From the NCBI RefSeq assembly GCF_016801025.1, contig NZ_CP068983.1, positions 2,287,888 to 2,351,887 of the forward strand: a DNA stretch of 64,000 nucleotides. Direction: 5' to 3'. How positions within the stretch are numbered: position 1 is the first letter of the stretch; every line of letters starts with the position of its first letter. The notes under the pieces were generated by a model. It saw nothing but the letters and a program-made list of their open reading frames with translations, did no database searches and had not been told where the DNA came from. The position numbers and the translations under genes are program-made. Below, in pieces: positions 48,528-57,218 of this stretch. Source of the DNA: Paradevosia shaoguanensis (GTDB lineage Bacteria > Pseudomonadota > Alphaproteobacteria > Rhizobiales > Devosiaceae).

Positions 48528-48788
48528 GGGGATAAGTGGCTTTTTGACGGGTTTTTGCACCCTGCTATTTTCTTAAGCCATTGATATATAATATTATTAT
48601 TGCTTGAGCGGGTTTCAAATCGTTAAATTTTGACTCAATTTCGGGCAATGTTTGGCGATGTTTCGTGGCTTTTCGCACCAAATTCGGGGTTCCTGAGGAC
48701 TCTCAAACGAGTGGTTTTCTGTGTTGGCAGTTTTGGGCTCGGGGAGATGGTTCCCAGAGTCTAGGGCATGGTTGGACGAGGGGGATAA
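48528..48788 (+). repeat. 261-bp dispersed element, copy 2
   Basis: It begins GGGGATAAGTGGC, ends at a second GGGGATAA, and contains CATTGATAT at offset 51, the TTAAATTTTGACTCAAT block at offset 89 and AATGTTTGGCGAT at offset 119, the same offsets as copy 1 at 19989-20250 (opposite strand). It is AT-rich, including ATATATAATATTATTATT at about 48583. It occupies most of the gap after the aldo/keto reductase gene; 48428-48527 shows nothing else. Confidence 0.8.
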
Positions 48789-48875
48789 GTTTTCAGGCGC
48801 GGAGGCTGAAAGGCGGACGTGCGCAACCACGCGGTCCGGGACGGCAGTTGGCGCCGGTGCGGACGTCGCCGGGCG

Positions 48876-49125
48876 TTAGGGTTCGTACTCAATAAGTCCC
48901 GGCGCCCCCAGAGCGCTTATCTCCCCATTCGAAAGATTCCAACGGAAGCGCTGTCCGTCTGCCGTGCCACAACCACTGAACTTCCCCGGCCGCAGAGCCG
49001 GGGCCCACGGATTGCTCCACTCGAGTGGAGAATGGCAGTGGGCCCCGGATCAAGTCCGGGGAAGTCCGGTGGGTAGGGCGGCCATCGCAACCTCATCTAC
49101 CGGTGCAATTGAGTACGGATTCTAG
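48876..49125. mobile_element. 250-bp MITE-like element, copy C
   Basis: The left end is TTAGGGTTCGTACTCAAT and the right end, read inwards, CTAGAATCCGTACTCAAT. Its interior is nearly identical to copy A at 9062-9311, in the same orientation. The right CTAG supplies the stop codon of the 95-residue gene at 49122. Confidence 0.75.
48980..49065. repeat. three-hairpin palindromic repeat, copy 6 (inside MITE C)
   Basis: The dyads are CCCCGGC/GCCGGGG, the perfect palindrome CTCCACTCGAGTGGAG, and CCCCGGA/TCCGGGG, in the same order as at 9166. Confidence 0.85.
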
Positions 49126-49409
49126 GCTTCGAGCTGGGTGCGGAGGCGTTCCATGGCGCCGCGGATCCAGGGGCCTTCGCGGCCGTCGGCGACCTTGAAC
49201 CAGAGGCGGGTCATCTTGGGCCACCAGGTGACTTCCAATGTGCCTTTTTCGCCGGCGCGCTTGAAATGCCAGTGGACGCAGCCGGGATAGGTGCCGAGCG
49301 TGCCGCGCATGGCCACGATCAGCTCCTCGCGGGCCGCAGCCTGCTCTACGGTGACCGGGACCGATTTGGCATCGGTGCCGGCCGGCATATGGACTTCCAG
49401 TTCGATCAC
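49122..49409 (-). CDS. conserved hypothetical protein (95 aa)
   Basis: The 95-residue protein (IELEVHMPAGTDAKSV..., then TYPGCVHWHFKRAGEKGTLEVTWWPKMTRLWFKVADGREGPWI) looks like a small alpha/beta fold with many aromatic residues. I do not recognise a family. The terminal TAG comes from the adjacent MITE-like element. The gene lies downstream of ubiG in the same direction, 29 bases away, and may be co-transcribed. Confidence 0.7.
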   Translation of the reverse strand: MIELEVHMPAGTDAKSVPVTVEQAAAREELIVAMRGTLGTYPGCVHWHFKRAGEKGTLEVTWWPKMTRLWFKVADGREGPWIRGAMERLRTQLEA

Positions 49410-49438
49410 CGTGGCTTCCCCTCAGTCGCGGCGGACAA

Positions 49439-50182
49439 TCAAGCCGATTTAGGCTTTTCCGCAAGCAACATATAGTTGACCGCCATGTCGGGCGATTGTC
49501 GCCAGGCGTCGCGTAGCGGGTTGTACACAACTCCCGTGCGGTCGGTGACTTTCATGCCGTTGCGCTCGATGAGCGCGGTGATTTCCTCGGGCGTGAGGAA
49601 CTTGTCGTAGGAATGGGTGCCGACCGGCAGCCAGCGCAGGATGTGCTCGGCCCCGACGATGGCGAGCGCGAAGGCGCGGGCGGTGCGGTTGATGGTGGCG
49701 ACGACCATGAGGCCGCCCGGACGCACGAGCTGGACGCAGCTCTTCATGTAGAGCGGTACGTCCGAAACGTGCTCGACGACTTCCATGTTGAGGACGATGT
49801 CGAACTGCTCACCCGCTTCGGCCAGGGCCTCGGCGGTAGTGGCGCGATAGTCGATCTCGAGATCGGACTGGGCAGCGTGGACCTGGGCGATCCTGATGTT
49901 GCGCTCGGCGGCATCGGCGCCCACGACATCGGCGCCCAGCCGCGCCATGGGTTCGCTCAGGAGCCCGCCCCCGCAGCCGATATCGAGGAGGCGCAGGCCG
50001 GCGAGCGGACGGCGCTCGGCGGCATCCTTGCCGAAATGGGAAATGGCGTGGTCGCGGATATAAGCGAGGCGCACGGGATTGAACTTGTGGATCGGCTTGA
50101 ACTTGCCGTTCGGGTTCCACCATTCCTCGGCCATGGCCCCGAACTTGGCGACTTCCTCGTTGTCGATGGTCGTGGTCGTCAT
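49439..50182 (-). CDS. ubiG: ubiquinone biosynthesis O-methyltransferase UbiG
   Basis: The 247-residue protein matches Ubi[33 protein letters not shown] at the N-terminus, [32 protein letters not shown] (motif I to II, about 67), and [13 protein letters not shown] (about 130). It performs the two O-methylations in ubiquinone synthesis. ATG at 50182 starts just before the conserved domain. It is divergent from lysC. Confidence 0.95.
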   Translation of the reverse strand: MTTTTIDNEEVAKFGAMAEEWWNPNGKFKPIHKFNPVRLAYIRDHAISHFGKDAAERRPLAGLRLLDIGCGGGLLSEPMARLGADVVGADAAERNIRIAQVHAAQSDLEIDYRATTAEALAEAGEQFDIVLNMEVVEHVSDVPLYMKSCVQLVRPGGLMVVATINRTARAFALAIVGAEHILRWLPVGTHSYDKFLTPEEITALIERNGMKVTDRTGVVYNPLRDAWRQSPDMAVNYMLLAEKPKSA

Positions 50183-50363
50183 AAAGCATCGTCTCCATGG
50201 GTGGAACGAGAGTGAGGTGCGGGATTGGCGGAACCATGTCAAGGCGCGCCGGGCGCCGCGTCCCTTTGCTTATTGAATCGTGCACGCCTTTGTGGCAGGA
50301 GACGCGCGCAGTTTTTCAGTGTCTTGCCGTCCGGTTGGACCGGCGGTTATCCGGGATAAATCC

Positions 50364-51629
50364 ATGGCCCGTATCGTTGTGAAGTTTGGCGGCACCTCGG
50401 TCGCCAACGTGGAGCGCATTCGTCAGTCCGCGCGCCATGTCAAACGTGAGATCGACGCCGGTCACCAGGTGACCGTGGTCGTTTCGGCCATGTCGGGCAA
50501 GACCAATGAGCTGGTGGCCTGGACCAAGGACGCGGCAGCTCTCCACGATGCACGCGAATACGACGCCGTCGTGGCTTCGGGCGAGCAGGTGACGGCGGGC
50601 CTCATGGCCATCGTGCTTTCCGAAATGGGCGTGCCCTCGCGTTCGTTCTCGGGCTGGCAGGTGCCGATCCGGACGGACGACGCGCATGGCGCGGCGCGCA
50701 TCACCGATATCGATCCGGCCAACCTCAATGAATTGATGGATGCCGGCTGGGTGCCGGTGATCACGGGCTTCCAGGGCGTGGCGCCTTCGGGTCGCGTGAC
50801 GACGCTGGGCCGTGGCGGCTCGGATACGTCGGCGGTGGCGGTGGCGGCGGCGGTCAAGGCCGATCGTTGCGACATCTATACGGATGTAGATGGGGTCTAC
50901 ACGACCGATCCGCGCATCGTGCCCAAGGCACAGCGGCTCAACAAGATCGCCTTCGAGGAAATGCTCGAAATGGCTTCGCTCGGCGCCAAGGTGCTCATGA
51001 TCCGCTCGGTGGAGCTGGCCATGGCGCAGGGCGTGCGCCTCGTGGTCCGTTCGTCGTTCGATGATCCGGATGCCCCCCAGATTGCCCCCGATGGAACTCC
51101 CGGCGTGCCCGGTACGCTCGTATGCGATGAGGATGAGATCATGGAAAAGCAGATCGTTTCGGGCGTGACGCTCGCCAAGGCCGAGGCCAAGATCACGCTG
51201 CGCGGCGTCAAGGATCGTCCCGGTGTTGCCGCCGCCATTTTCGGCGCGCTGGCGGACCAGTCGATCGTGGTCGACATGATCGTGCAGAATATTTCGGATG
51301 ACGGCGCGACCACCGACATCACCTTCACGGTGCCCGACAGCGACTATGACCGCGCCATCAAGGCGATCGAGGACGCCGGGGAAACCATCGAATATTCGCG
51401 GATTTCCGGCTCCAAGGGCGGCGCCAAGATTTCGGTCGTGGGCGTAGGCATGCGTAGCCATGCGGGCGTTGCATCCTCGATGTTCAAGGCCCTTGCGGAA
51501 AAGGGCATCAATATCCAGTTGATCACCACTTCCGAGATCAAGACTTCGGTGCTGATCGACGACCAATACGCCGAGCTTGCGGTGCGGGCCCTGCATACGT
51601 ATTACGGTTTGGACAAGACAGACGCCTGA
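50364..51629 (+). CDS. lysC: aspartate kinase
   Basis: The 421-residue protein has the kinase domain (MARIVVKFGGTSVANVERI; GRGGSDTSAVAVAAAVKADRCDIYTDVDGVYTTDPR at about 152) and two C-terminal ACT domains (about 270-345 and 350-421: VGVGMRSHAGVASSMFKALAEKGINIQLITTSEIK). These usually give feedback control by lysine and threonine. It opens the lysine, threonine and methionine pathway. The ptsP frame starts close behind. Confidence 0.97.
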   Translation: MARIVVKFGGTSVANVERIRQSARHVKREIDAGHQVTVVVSAMSGKTNELVAWTKDAAALHDAREYDAVVASGEQVTAGLMAIVLSEMGVPSRSFSGWQVPIRTDDAHGAARITDIDPANLNELMDAGWVPVITGFQGVAPSGRVTTLGRGGSDTSAVAVAAAVKADRCDIYTDVDGVYTTDPRIVPKAQRLNKIAFEEMLEMASLGAKVLMIRSVELAMAQGVRLVVRSSFDDPDAPQIAPDGTPGVPGTLVCDEDEIMEKQIVSGVTLAKAEAKITLRGVKDRPGVAAAIFGALADQSIVVDMIVQNISDDGATTDITFTVPDSDYDRAIKAIEDAGETIEYSRISGSKGGAKISVVGVGMRSHAGVASSMFKALAEKGINIQLITTSEIKTSVLIDDQYAELAVRALHTYYGLDKTDA

Positions 51630-51693
51630 GGGCCAGCGACGAGGGGTCGCCGCCGCGCCCAGGCTAGGGAGCGGCGCAAGCCGCCAGGGTGAA

Positions 51694-53958
51694 ATGGCCA
51701 CATTGACCGGCGGTCCGCGCGTCCTGCTCAGGCAGTTGCGCGAAACCATGGCGGAGCCCCTGGGCTCGCAGGACCGGCTCAACAAGATCGTCGATCTGAT
51801 CGCGGACAATATGCGGGCCGACGTGTGCTCGTTCTATGTCCTGCGCGACGACGGCGCGCTCGAACTCTTCGCCACGCACGGCCTCAAGGCCGAAGCGGTG
51901 CACATGACGACGCTGCGCCTGGGCGAGGGCCTGGTCGGCCTCATCGCGGCGGAAGCCGAGCCACTCAGCCTCGACAACGCTCCGGCCCATCCGTCTTTCG
52001 CCTATCGCCCGGAAACGGGGGAAGATCCTTTCTACGCCTTCCTCGGCGTTCCAGTGCTGCGCGCCGGACAAACTCTTGGCGTACTCGTCGTCCAGAACAA
52101 GGACCGGCGCGTTTTCGGCGAGGATGAAGTCGAGGCGATGCTGACGACCGCCACCATTCTTGCCGAGATGATCGCCACGTCCGAATTCGACAGCCTGATC
52201 AAGCCCGGCTCGGATATCGATCTGCGCCGGCCGCGGACCTTCGATGGTCTGGCGCTTGCCGAAGGCATAGCGCTGGGCCAGGTGGTGCTGCACGACCCGC
52301 GCGTGGTGGTGAACAATTTCATCGCCGACGATATCGACGCGGAAAAGCAGAGACTCGACCTTGCGCTCGAAAAGATGCGCGTGTCGATCGACGTGATGCT
52401 CGATCACGGCGACATGCAGCCGTCTTCCGACCACCGCGAGATTCTCGAAACCTACCGCATGTTCGCCAATGATCGCGGCTGGGTGGGGCGGCTGATGGAG
52501 GCCATCGACAACGGGCTTTCGGCCGAAGCGGCGGTCGAGCGCGTGCAGAACGATACGCGTGCGCGCATGCTGCGCCAGACGGACCCCTATATCCGCGACC
52601 GGCTGCATGACCTCGACGACCTGGCCAACCGGCTGCTGCGCGTGCTGACGGGCAATGCGGACGGACTGGGCAAGGAATTGCCGGACAACGCTATTCTCGT
52701 CGCCCGCAATATGGGGCCGGCGGAACTGCTCGAATACGATCGCACCAAGCTGCGGGGCATCGTGCTCGAAGAGGGCGGGTCGACCTCGCACGTGGCCATC
52801 GTCGCCCGATCGCTGGGCGTCGTCGCCGTGGGGCAGGCCGAGAGCATCGTCTCGATGTCCGAAGAGGGCGACGACATCATCGTCGATGGCGCCACCGGTA
52901 CGGTGCATCTGCGGCCGACGCCCGATGTCGAGCAGACCTATGTCGAAAAGGTCAAGCTGTCGGCCAAGCGGCGCGCGCATTACCTGGCGCTGCGCGACCT
53001 GCCGTCGGTGACGCGCGACGGGGTCAAGATCACGCTGCTGCACAATTCGGGGCTGGTGGCTGACCTGCCCATGCTCAACGAGACGGGCGCGGAGGGCGTC
53101 GGGCTCTTCCGCACCGAATTGCAGTTCATGATCGCCTCCAAGCTTCCCCGGCTCAACGAGCAGGTGGAGCTTTACCGCGATGCGCTGCGCATTGCGGGCG
53201 ACCGGCCGGTGGTGTTCCGGCTCCTCGATATCGGGGGCGACAAGGTCGTGCCCTATATGCGCTCGGCGGCGGAAGAAAATCCGGCCATGGGCTGGCGCTC
53301 GCTGCGCCTGGCGCTCGATCGGCCGGGGTTGCTGCGTACGCAGGTGCGGGCGCTCCTGATGGCGGCCGAAGGCAAGCCGATGAAGATCCTCGTGCCTATG
53401 GTGACCGAGGCCTTCGAATTCCGGCAGGCGCGGATGGTCGTGCAGAAGGAAATCGACCGGCTCAAGCGCGCGGGCGAGACCGTGCCGACCAAGGTCGAAC
53501 TCGGGGCGATGATCGAAGTGCCATCGCTGCTCTTCGAGCTCGATCAATTGCTGCCGGAAGCCGATTTCGTCTCGATCGGCTCGAACGATCTCATCCAGTT
53601 CCTGACGGCGGCCGACCGCGCCAATCCGCGGGTATCCAAGAATTACGATCCGATCGCGCTGCCGCGGTTGCGGGCGCTGCGCCATATCGTGGATGCGGCG
53701 CGGCGCTACAACGTGCCGCTCACCATGTGTGGGGAGCTGGCGGGCAAGCCGCTCGAAGCGCTGGCGCTGATGGCCATCGGCATGAACCGACTCTCAATGG
53801 GGCCGTCCTCGGTCGGTCCGGTCAAGGAGATGATCCTGGGGCTCGAACTTGAGCCCATCCGCAAGTCGGTGGCGGCGGCCTTGGCGGATGGATCGGACGG
53901 CGTGGCCATGCGCGATCTGCTCAAGGAATGGGTGGACCGGCAGAACCTTCCAGTCTAA
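51694..53958 (+). CDS. ptsP: phosphoenolpyruvate-protein phosphotransferase PtsP (EI-Ntr)
   Basis: The 754-residue protein has an N-terminal GAF domain (about 20-165) and the enzyme I parts: the phosphorylated His in GGSTSHVAIVARSLG (about 360), the PEP-binding FRTELQFM and the C-terminal TIM barrel with GSNDLIQFLTAADRANP and MCGELAG. It starts the nitrogen-related phosphotransfer chain (EI-Ntr to NPr to EIIA-Ntr). ATG at 51694 is preferred because the family begins there. Confidence 0.95.
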   Translation: MATLTGGPRVLLRQLRETMAEPLGSQDRLNKIVDLIADNMRADVCSFYVLRDDGALELFATHGLKAEAVHMTTLRLGEGLVGLIAAEAEPLSLDNAPAHPSFAYRPETGEDPFYAFLGVPVLRAGQTLGVLVVQNKDRRVFGEDEVEAMLTTATILAEMIATSEFDSLIKPGSDIDLRRPRTFDGLALAEGIALGQVVLHDPRVVVNNFIADDIDAEKQRLDLALEKMRVSIDVMLDHGDMQPSSDHREILETYRMFANDRGWVGRLMEAIDNGLSAEAAVERVQNDTRARMLRQTDPYIRDRLHDLDDLANRLLRVLTGNADGLGKELPDNAILVARNMGPAELLEYDRTKLRGIVLEEGGSTSHVAIVARSLGVVAVGQAESIVSMSEEGDDIIVDGATGTVHLRPTPDVEQTYVEKVKLSAKRRAHYLALRDLPSVTRDGVKITLLHNSGLVADLPMLNETGAEGVGLFRTELQFMIASKLPRLNEQVELYRDALRIAGDRPVVFRLLDIGGDKVVPYMRSAAEENPAMGWRSLRLALDRPGLLRTQVRALLMAAEGKPMKILVPMVTEAFEFRQARMVVQKEIDRLKRAGETVPTKVELGAMIEVPSLLFELDQLLPEADFVSIGSNDLIQFLTAADRANPRVSKNYDPIALPRLRALRHIVDAARRYNVPLTMCGELAGKPLEALALMAIGMNRLSMGPSSVGPVKEMILGLELEPIRKSVAAALADGSDGVAMRDLLKEWVDRQNLPV

Positions 53959-53991
53959 GACGCGGGCCTCCCAGCTTCTATCCAAGAGATC

Positions 53992-55068
53992 ATGGCAACA
54001 CTTCCCGCCGATAAGCTCGACGTTCTCGAAAAGCGTTTCCTCAGCATCGAGGCCGAACTGTCCTCCGGCCCCTCGGCCGAGCAATACGTCAAGCTGTCCA
54101 AGGAATATGCCGAGATGGAGCCGGTCGTGCGGCCCATCATCGCCTATCGCAAGCTGCAGAAGGAGCTCGAGGACGCGCGCGAAATGGCGGCCTCGGGCGA
54201 TCCCGAACTGGCCGAGATGGCGGAGGCGGAGGCGAGCGAACTCGAGGAACGCCTCGAGACGATGACGCAGGAAATCCGCATCCTGCTCCTGCCCAAGGAC
54301 GCGGCCGACGAGAAGAGCGTCATTCTCGAAGTGCGCGCAGGTACGGGCGGGGACGAGGCGGCGCTCTTCGCGGGCGACCTTTTCCGCATGTACCAGCGCT
54401 ATTCGGACCTCCAGGGGTGGAAGTTCACGGTGATGGAAGAGAGCCCGGGCGAAGCGGGCGGCTACAAGGAAGCGGTGGCCAATATTTCGGGCAAGGGCGT
54501 CTATGCCCGGCTCAAGTTCGAGAGCGGCGTGCATCGCGTGCAGCGCGTGCCGGCGACCGAGGCTTCGGGCCGTATCCACACCTCGGCGGCGACCGTGGCG
54601 GTGCTGCCGGAAGTGGAAGACATCGATATCGACATCAAGGCGGAAGATATCCGCATCGACACCATGCGCTCCTCGGGCGCGGGCGGACAGCACGTCAACA
54701 CCACCGACAGCGCGGTGCGCATCACGCACCTGCCGACGGGGATCGTCGTGACCTCGTCCGAAAAGAGCCAGCACCAGAACCGGGCCAATGCCATGAAGGT
54801 TTTGCGCGCGCGGCTCTTCGAGGCGCAGCGCGATGCGCGCGACAGCGCCCGCTCGGAGGCGCGGCGCGAGCAGGTGGGCTCGGGCGATCGCTCCGAGCGC
54901 ATCCGCACCTATAATTTCCCGCAGGGGCGCGTGACGGACCACCGCATCAACCTCACGCTCTACAAGCTCGACAAGGTGATCGAGGGCGAGGCGCTGGACG
55001 AGCTGATCTCGGCGCTCATCACCGAGAACCAGGCGGCGCAGCTCGCCGCCATGGAAGGCATTTCCTGA
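53992..55068 (+). CDS. prfA: peptide chain release factor 1
   Basis: The 358-residue protein has the catalytic GGQ in [28 protein letters not shown] (about 225-253) and the anticodon-like P-x-T tripeptide region [20 protein letters not shown] (about 184). It terminates translation at UAA and UAG. prmC follows at once and modifies the Gln of the GGQ motif. Confidence 0.97.
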   Translation: MATLPADKLDVLEKRFLSIEAELSSGPSAEQYVKLSKEYAEMEPVVRPIIAYRKLQKELEDAREMAASGDPELAEMAEAEASELEERLETMTQEIRILLLPKDAADEKSVILEVRAGTGGDEAALFAGDLFRMYQRYSDLQGWKFTVMEESPGEAGGYKEAVANISGKGVYARLKFESGVHRVQRVPATEASGRIHTSAATVAVLPEVEDIDIDIKAEDIRIDTMRSSGAGGQHVNTTDSAVRITHLPTGIVVTSSEKSQHQNRANAMKVLRARLFEAQRDARDSARSEARREQVGSGDRSERIRTYNFPQGRVTDHRINLTLYKLDKVIEGEALDELISALITENQAAQLAAMEGIS

Positions 55069-55100
55069 CTTCCCAGACGACAGGCGCGGCCTGGCGGCAG

Positions 55101-55919
55101 GTGCGCGACCGTTTTCGCGCGGCAGGGCTGGATACGCCCGAGCTCGACGCGCGGATTCTGGCGCAGGCGGCTTTCAGGCTCGACAGCCTCGGGCTGCTCG
55201 GAGCGGAACGCGATAGCGCGCCGGCCGAGGGACTGACGCGGCTCGACGGGTTTGCGGAGCGGCGCCTGGCGGGCGAGCCGGTGGCGCGGATCCTCGGCCA
55301 GAAGGAATTTTACGGATTGCCGTTTGGGCTCAATGCGGCAACGCTGGTGCCGCGGCCGGACACGGAATTGCTGGTGGAACTCGCTCTGGATTGGCTGGGC
55401 AAGCGCAATGGGGCGAGGCTGCTCGACCTCGGGACGGGGAGCGGGGCCATTCCGGTGGCGATCCTCGCCAATAGTCCGGGGACGACGGGGCTCGCGACCG
55501 ACCTGTCCGAAGAGGCCCTTGCGGCGGCGCGGGAGAATGCGCGGCGGAACGGGGTCGACGAGCGGCTGGAGTTCCGGCAGGGCTCGTGGTTTTCGCCGAT
55601 AGAAGGCGAGCAGTTCGATCTCATCGTTTCCAACCCGCCCTATATCGAAACCGACGTCATTGCCTCGCTGATGCCGGAGGTGCGCGATTTCGACCCGCTG
55701 CTGGCGCTCGATGGCGGGCCGGACGGGCTGGGGCCTTACCGGATCATTGCGGCGCAGGCGGGAGAATATCTCGTGCGCCCGGGCGCCCTGATGGTCGAGA
55801 TCGGCTCGGGGCAGGGCGAGGCGGTGACCAGGATCTTTGCGGATGCGGGTTTTTCCGGCGTACGGGTCGAAAAGGACCTGGCGGGTCTTGATCGTGTGGT
55901 GATTGCGCACCAACTTTAG
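55101..55919 (+). CDS. prmC: release factor glutamine N5-methyltransferase PrmC
   Basis: The 272-residue protein has the PrmC helical N-terminus with the ARILGQKEFYGLPF motif, SAM motif I LLDLGTGSGAIPVAIL (about 113) and the catalytic NPPY in IVSNPPYIE (about 178). It methylates the GGQ glutamine of release factors. GTG at 55101 is the first standard start; the frame is open up to the prfA stop, so the true start may be slightly upstream. Confidence 0.94.
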   Translation: MRDRFRAAGLDTPELDARILAQAAFRLDSLGLLGAERDSAPAEGLTRLDGFAERRLAGEPVARILGQKEFYGLPFGLNAATLVPRPDTELLVELALDWLGKRNGARLLDLGTGSGAIPVAILANSPGTTGLATDLSEEALAAARENARRNGVDERLEFRQGSWFSPIEGEQFDLIVSNPPYIETDVIASLMPEVRDFDPLLALDGGPDGLGPYRIIAAQAGEYLVRPGALMVEIGSGQGEAVTRIFADAGFSGVRVEKDLAGLDRVVIAHQL

Positions 55920-56258
55920 GGAACCGAAAGCACACGCATGCGTGAGAGAGAACATTTCGCTTGGAAAGCTCAGGCGAACAGGCTAGTTTCCCCATGCTGT
56001 CAATGACGCTTTGGCGTCTAGATGATGGTCACCCGCTCATCGGCGATGCTGCAGTTTTCCAGCGCGGACCCCGGGCAAGAGTCCCGGTTGGCCGGATGAC
56101 GCGGAGCAAGTGATCTTATCGCGGCAGTGTTTGGGGACTCACACACAACGAACTTTAACCGGCCACGGCACGCCTTTGCGCCGCCCGGGTTGCGGGTTGA
56201 GTTGGCAGTTGAGCCAATCCCCCGGTGCTAGACGCTTACTGATGATCGAAGCGATACG
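55920..56258. other. 339-bp intergenic region upstream of the DUF4167 gene
   Basis: I see no gene, tRNA or clear intrinsic terminator here. It has a mildly palindromic part (GACCCCGGGCAAGAGTCCCGG at about 56068). The length and the spacing before the DUF4167 start suggest a long leader or an unannotated small RNA, but nothing specific can be shown. Confidence 0.4.
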
Positions 56259-56879
56259 ATGAGACCGAACCAGCAGAACAACAAGAACCGTTCGCGCGGA
56301 CGCAACAACAATGGCGGGCGCAAGCACGTCAACCCGCTGTCGCGCAACTATGAGAGCAATGGCCCGGACGTGAAGGTGCGCGGCAACGCTGCCCATATCG
56401 CCGAAAAATACGTCCAGCTCGCCCGCGATGCGCAGGCCTCCGGTGACTCGGTGATGGCCGAGAACTACCTGCAGCACGCCGAACACTATTTCCGCATCGT
56501 CTCGGCGGCGCAGCCGCAGGGCGTACAGCGGTCCGACCAGTTCAACGACAATTACGACGACGACGAGTTCGAGCCGCAGGAAAACAGCCGCTTTGCGGTT
56601 CCCGAGCGCATCGCCCAGCCGGCTCCGGCCGATGGCGAGACGAGCGAGGGCGAAGCTGCCGAGGCGCCGGCCGAGCCGGTGGCCGAGGAAGCAGCCGCTG
56701 CTGCCGCACCCGCCGCCGCGGAAGGCGAAGGCGAGGCTCCGCGCCGCCGCGAACGCCGCCCGCGCCGCCGCCGCTCGGCCAATGCCGATGGCACCGATCC
56801 GGCCGAAGCCGAGCAGCCCGAAATCGGGGAATTGCCGGCATTCATCACCGCCGGCGGGGCTTCGACCGCAGCGGAGTAA
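56259..56879 (+). CDS. DUF4167 domain-containing protein
   Basis: The 206-residue protein has a basic Asn/Arg-rich start (RPNQQNNKNRSRGRNNNGGRKHVNPLSRNYESNGPDVKVRG), then the DUF4167 helices (AAHIAEKYVQLARDAQASGDSVMAENYLQHAEHYFRI). The remainder is acidic, Ala-Glu-rich, then a strongly basic Arg block (about 160-172). Such RNA-binding-like composition is typical; function is unknown. The family is nearly restricted to alphaproteobacteria. Confidence 0.92.
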   Translation: MRPNQQNNKNRSRGRNNNGGRKHVNPLSRNYESNGPDVKVRGNAAHIAEKYVQLARDAQASGDSVMAENYLQHAEHYFRIVSAAQPQGVQRSDQFNDNYDDDEFEPQENSRFAVPERIAQPAPADGETSEGEAAEAPAEPVAEEAAAAAAPAAAEGEGEAPRRRERRPRRRRSANADGTDPAEAEQPEIGELPAFITAGGASTAAE

Positions 56880-56905
56880 GCCCGCAGGGCTTTGAGATTT
56901 GGGGA

Positions 56906-56939
56906 AGGCCGGACCTTGGGGTTCGGCCTTTTTCGTTTG
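56906..56939 (+). terminator. intrinsic terminator of the DUF4167 gene
   Basis: AAGGCCGGACC and GGTTCGGCCTT pair (with G-T pairs) and are followed by TTTCG. It lies about 28 bases past the stop. Confidence 0.75.
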
Positions 56940-57076
56940 GCGAGCACCGGTCTTGCGTTGCGGCCGGCTCTCCCCGGATCGCTCCTCCCCAACGAGAGAA
57001 ATCGGAGCGGGCAGCGGAACCGTGCGGCTGGGGCGCAAGCTCCTCTGCACCCTCCGCCACGCATTTCCTGCTCACG

Positions 57077-57106
57077 CCCTTTTGTTTGGTGCAACCACTC
57101 CTATAT
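57077..57106 (+). promoter_or_regulatory. candidate RpoH (sigma32) promoter of clpB
   Basis: CCCTTTTG (57077-57084) and CCTATAT (57100-57106) are 15 bases apart, close to heat-shock promoter spacing and to the CCTATAT form of the -10 box in alphaproteobacteria. It would start transcription about 105 bases before the clpB ATG. Confidence 0.55.
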
Positions 57107-57218
57107 CTTGCGTGTTGCCTGAGCATGCCGCCTGGCGGGTGCGACGGCCACAACACTTCCGGCGACTGGACCGTGCCGAAATTTCGGGCGTTCCGGCGTG
57201 CCTCCAAAGGAGAGTTGC

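Noticed and set aside
51664-53685. A long minus-strand open frame opposite ptsP
   Set aside because: ptsP is complete with all catalytic motifs on the plus strand; the antisense frame shows no domain.
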